The position numbers and the translations under genes are program-made. From Gammaproteobacteria bacterium (GTDB taxonomy: Bacteria > Pseudomonadota > Gammaproteobacteria > Arenicellales > Poriferihabitantaceae), in the NCBI GenBank assembly GCA_026708585.1, contig JAPOUQ010000038.1, positions 1 through 40,629 on the forward strand: a stretch of DNA of 40,629 nucleotides, in the 5' to 3' direction. Shown piece by piece: positions 38,586 to 40,629 of this stretch; position 1 is the first letter of the stretch; every line of letters starts with the position of its first letter. The notes under the pieces are model-generated. The model was given only the letters and a program-made list of their open reading frames with translations, was not told the DNA's origin and ran no database searches.

Positions 38586-39398
38586 GTGAATATGAACAAT
38601 ACAACCTTCAACCGGAGAAAGTCGGTGTACCACAAATTGTTGGCATCCTTGATCATAGGATTAGCGTTGTCCCTAGCCTCCATGACTTTGATGGCCAGTG
38701 GCCAACAAACACAAAACAAGCTTCGGGTTGGTGTTGATCCAACCTATCCACCATTTAGCAGTGTCAGTGGATCCGGTAAGTTGCAAGGATTTGATATTGA
38801 TATCGCTAAGGCTTTATGTCACGAAATTCAGGTGAAATGTATGTTTGTTCAACAAAATTGGGAAGGGTTAATCCCAGGTTTGCAAAATGATCTGTTTGAT
38901 ACCATCATCTCAAGCATGTCAATCACGGAGAAACGCCGTCAACTCGTCGCCTTTACAGATATGTATTACAGAACTGCGGTGCGCTATGTCTCGAGAAAAG
39001 ATTCCGGATTTAATCCTGAAAATATTGTCCATCACAAAATCGGGGTTATGCGAGCTACCGTAGCCTCTGACTGGCTAGTCGAAAATCTGAAAGATCCATC
39101 TGCTATTCAGTTTTTTTCAGATAGCCAAGCCCTTTTTGATGCAATTGACTCAGGGCAAGTGGATGCAGTATTTGGCGATGGGATTGGGTTTGTCAAATGG
39201 CTTGAAGTCAACGGACAGGACTATGAGTTTGTCGGAGATGAATATTTTCTTGACGAAGGGATCGGTATTGCCGTTCGACAGGAAGATGAAGATTTACGTA
39301 TCCTATTAAATGGAGCTATTCAAGCTATTCTGAAAAATGGCACATATGCCCAAATTAACGCCCGATATTTTGACTTTGATTTATACAATGTTGAGTAA
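38586..39398 (+). CDS. Periplasmic amino-acid-type ABC substrate-binding protein
   Basis: This 270-residue family 3 solute-binding protein has a signal peptide (about 1-37, cut near LMASG). LRVGVDPTYPPFS opens the fold, GFDIDIAKALC follows, and IISSMSITEKRRQLVAFTDMYY matches the ligand-gripping region of lysine/arginine/ornithine and glutamine binding proteins. The final part has SGQVDAVFGDG and a LDEGIGIAVRQ. No permease or ATPase gene is next to it, so it may work with a distant transporter. It begins 43 bp after the folM-like gene. Confidence 0.92.
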   Translation: MNMNNTTFNRRKSVYHKLLASLIIGLALSLASMTLMASGQQTQNKLRVGVDPTYPPFSSVSGSGKLQGFDIDIAKALCHEIQVKCMFVQQNWEGLIPGLQNDLFDTIISSMSITEKRRQLVAFTDMYYRTAVRYVSRKDSGFNPENIVHHKIGVMRATVASDWLVENLKDPSAIQFFSDSQALFDAIDSGQVDAVFGDGIGFVKWLEVNGQDYEFVGDEYFLDEGIGIAVRQEDEDLRILLNGAIQAILKNGTYAQINARYFDFDLYNVE

Positions 39399-39524
39399 AT
39401 CAGATCGCACTGTAACACCCTATTTACTTGAATAATGACCTGATCTACCTTTGGAATCTGGACTCTCATACCATGAAGGTATTCTAGTTAACCTCAAGGT
39501 ATAAACCCGTATTCAGATTCTTAT

Positions 39525-39550
39525 ATATACAAAAATAGGGTTTTGTATAT
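39525..39550. promoter_or_regulatory. Operator-like palindrome upstream of fic
   Basis: ATATACAAAA and TTTTGTATAT are perfect ten-base arms around a six-base centre (ATAGGG), about 55 bp before the likely fic start. The arms are AT-rich with little stability as RNA, so a protein-binding site fits better than a terminator. Toxin-type genes are often self-controlled through such sites; binding here is inferred. Confidence 0.4.
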
Positions 39551-39605
39551 TATTAATAAAAAAGATATCCAATATTGTGGTTTTATATATATATATTCAA
39601 GCAGG

Positions 39606-40629
39606 GTGAACTCGAAATATCCGTTTTTGACTTTTCCACCATCAAGGGATTTGCTGACTGTTCCTGTTTTACTCGCGCTTTCCAAGGCGCACGGAAGGCT
39701 AGGAGAATTGAAGGGTGTCGCTAGTGGTCTTCCCAATCAAGGTATCTTACTTGATACATTGCTTTTGCAGGAGGCCCTTGCAGTTCTGAGATAGAGAATA
39801 TCGTAACGACTCAAGATAAGATCTTCCAGGCTGATCTGTTAGTCGGCGACGTTACTGTTGAAGCAAAGGAGGTGGCTCGATATCGTATTGCAATGCAACG
39901 AGGTTATGAAAAATGGCAAGAAAATGGATTCATCAGCGAAAACATGCTGATCGAAATGTACCGCATATTGAAGCAACGCAATGATGATTATCGGATAGGC
40001 TCAGGCACAATACTGCGCAATGAACAGACCGGAGAAATGGTCTATGGACCACCACAAAGCCAAAACGATATCATTGCTTACATGCGGCAACTTGAACAAG
40101 TCATCACTAACAAAGATTCATGCAATAATTTGGACCCGCTCATCAAAATGGCTTTGATACATCATCAGTTTGTAAGTATCCATCCTTTCCCGGATGGCAA
40201 TGGTCGGGTGGGACGAATGCGGAATGTACTTTACCTCATACACTGTGGTCTTCTGGAATCACCAATTCTATATCTGAGCCAAGCGATTAACCGTACCAAA
40301 CCAGACTATTATCGTCTTTTGCAAGCTGTTCGGGAGGATCGAATTTGGGAACATTGGGTTGAATATATGCTCAATTCAGTTGCCGAAACAGCGTTCTCGA
40401 CGGTGCAACTGATCGTTGGCGTTAAAGTTCTCATGATACAAATGAAACATCGAATACGCAAAGAGTTTCCGAAACTCTATTCTCAGGATCTGCTGAATAA
40501 TCTGTTTTATTATCCTTATATTCGAATTGAATTTCTGGAACGTGATCTACCGTATACACGACAGACAGCACGAAAGTATTTAGAGATATTGAGTGGCTCT
40601 GGATTTGTAAACAAGGTCAGGACTGGTCG
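39606..40629 (+). pseudogene. Frameshifted Fic-family AMP-transferase (runs off the window)
   Basis: Fic proteins add AMP to target proteins. The frame from about GTG 39606 reads KYPFLTFPPSRDL, LSKAHGRLGELKG, LPNQGILLDTLLLQEALA and stops at 39792-39794. A second frame from 39785 continues without a break to the window end: SEIENIVTTQDK, YGPPQSQNDIIAYM, the catalytic HPFPDGNGRVGR (40181-40216) and a C-terminal winged-helix-like part. One base lost near 39783 joins them. Restoring it would give ASSEIEN, the inhibitory [S/T]xxxE[G/N] motif of class II Fic proteins, so the break lies inside the self-inhibition helix. The catalytic core is intact and, by alignment, only the last residues lie beyond the window. 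A sequencing error is the main alternative. Confidence 0.8.

Overview
The window looks like a chromosomal segment of a gammaproteobacterium, probably a free-living or host-associated marine or aquatic lineage outside the enterics. GC content is moderate (about mid-40s percent by eye). The evidence is the gene set: a PntAB transhydrogenase of the two-subunit E. coli layout, ZapE, MetA, CysQ, MidA next to a FolM-like pteridine reductase, a DUF1302/DUF1329/YCF48/RND cluster, and a TRAP transporter. No rRNA, tRNA, CRISPR array, intact transposase or phage gene was seen.

Layout. 1-4.1 kb (+): the tail of an unidentified gene, a stand-alone Cas6/Cmx6-like protein with no array or other cas gene in view, an unknown helical protein, and a DsbD with two N-terminal thiol domains. 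4.3-7.8 kb (-): 3-hydroxyanthranilate 3,4-dioxygenase followed by a complete DctP-DctQ-DctM TRAP transporter, with a divergent LysR regulator (7.9-8.9 kb). 9.1-11.8 kb: a DHDPS-superfamily protein with an altered active site (+), converging on a semialdehyde-type aldehyde dehydrogenase (-). 11.9-15.9 kb (-): pntA, pntB and a DUF3530-like membrane-anchored alpha/beta hydrolase. 16.0-18.7 kb: a membrane-fused spermidine-synthase-like protein (+) ending 2 bp from a convergent TrpD2-like protein (-). 18.7-19.5 kb: a gene-free, AT-rich stretch holding a decayed DUF4143-type ATPase relic.

19.5-26.5 kb (+): a four-gene envelope cluster (DUF1302 outer-membrane protein, DUF1329 periplasmic protein, YCF48/BNR repeat protein, RND/MMPL exporter), closed by a hairpin and a separate long perfect inverted repeat. 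26.7-34.6 kb: housekeeping genes for an aromatic/aspartate aminotransferase, hemB, adk with a histone-H1-like tail, cysQ, zapE, a Bcr/CflA-type MFS transporter and metA. 34.7-37.5 kb (-): midA, uppP and an unknown P-loop ATPase in a tight run. 37.7-39.4 kb (+): folM-like reductase and a periplasmic amino-acid-binding protein. From 39.6 kb to the window end: a Fic gene frameshifted inside its own inhibitory motif, preceded by an operator-like palindrome.

Most of the window is ordinary core genome. The least explained parts are the orphan Cas6-like/DsbD neighbourhood, the dioxygenase-TRAP operon as a possible dedicated aromatic-acid uptake and ring-cleavage unit, the DHDPS-family protein lacking the usual catalytic Tyr and Thr-Thr pair, the Lys-rich tail on adenylate kinase, and the two decayed accessory genes (DUF4143 ATPase, Fic).
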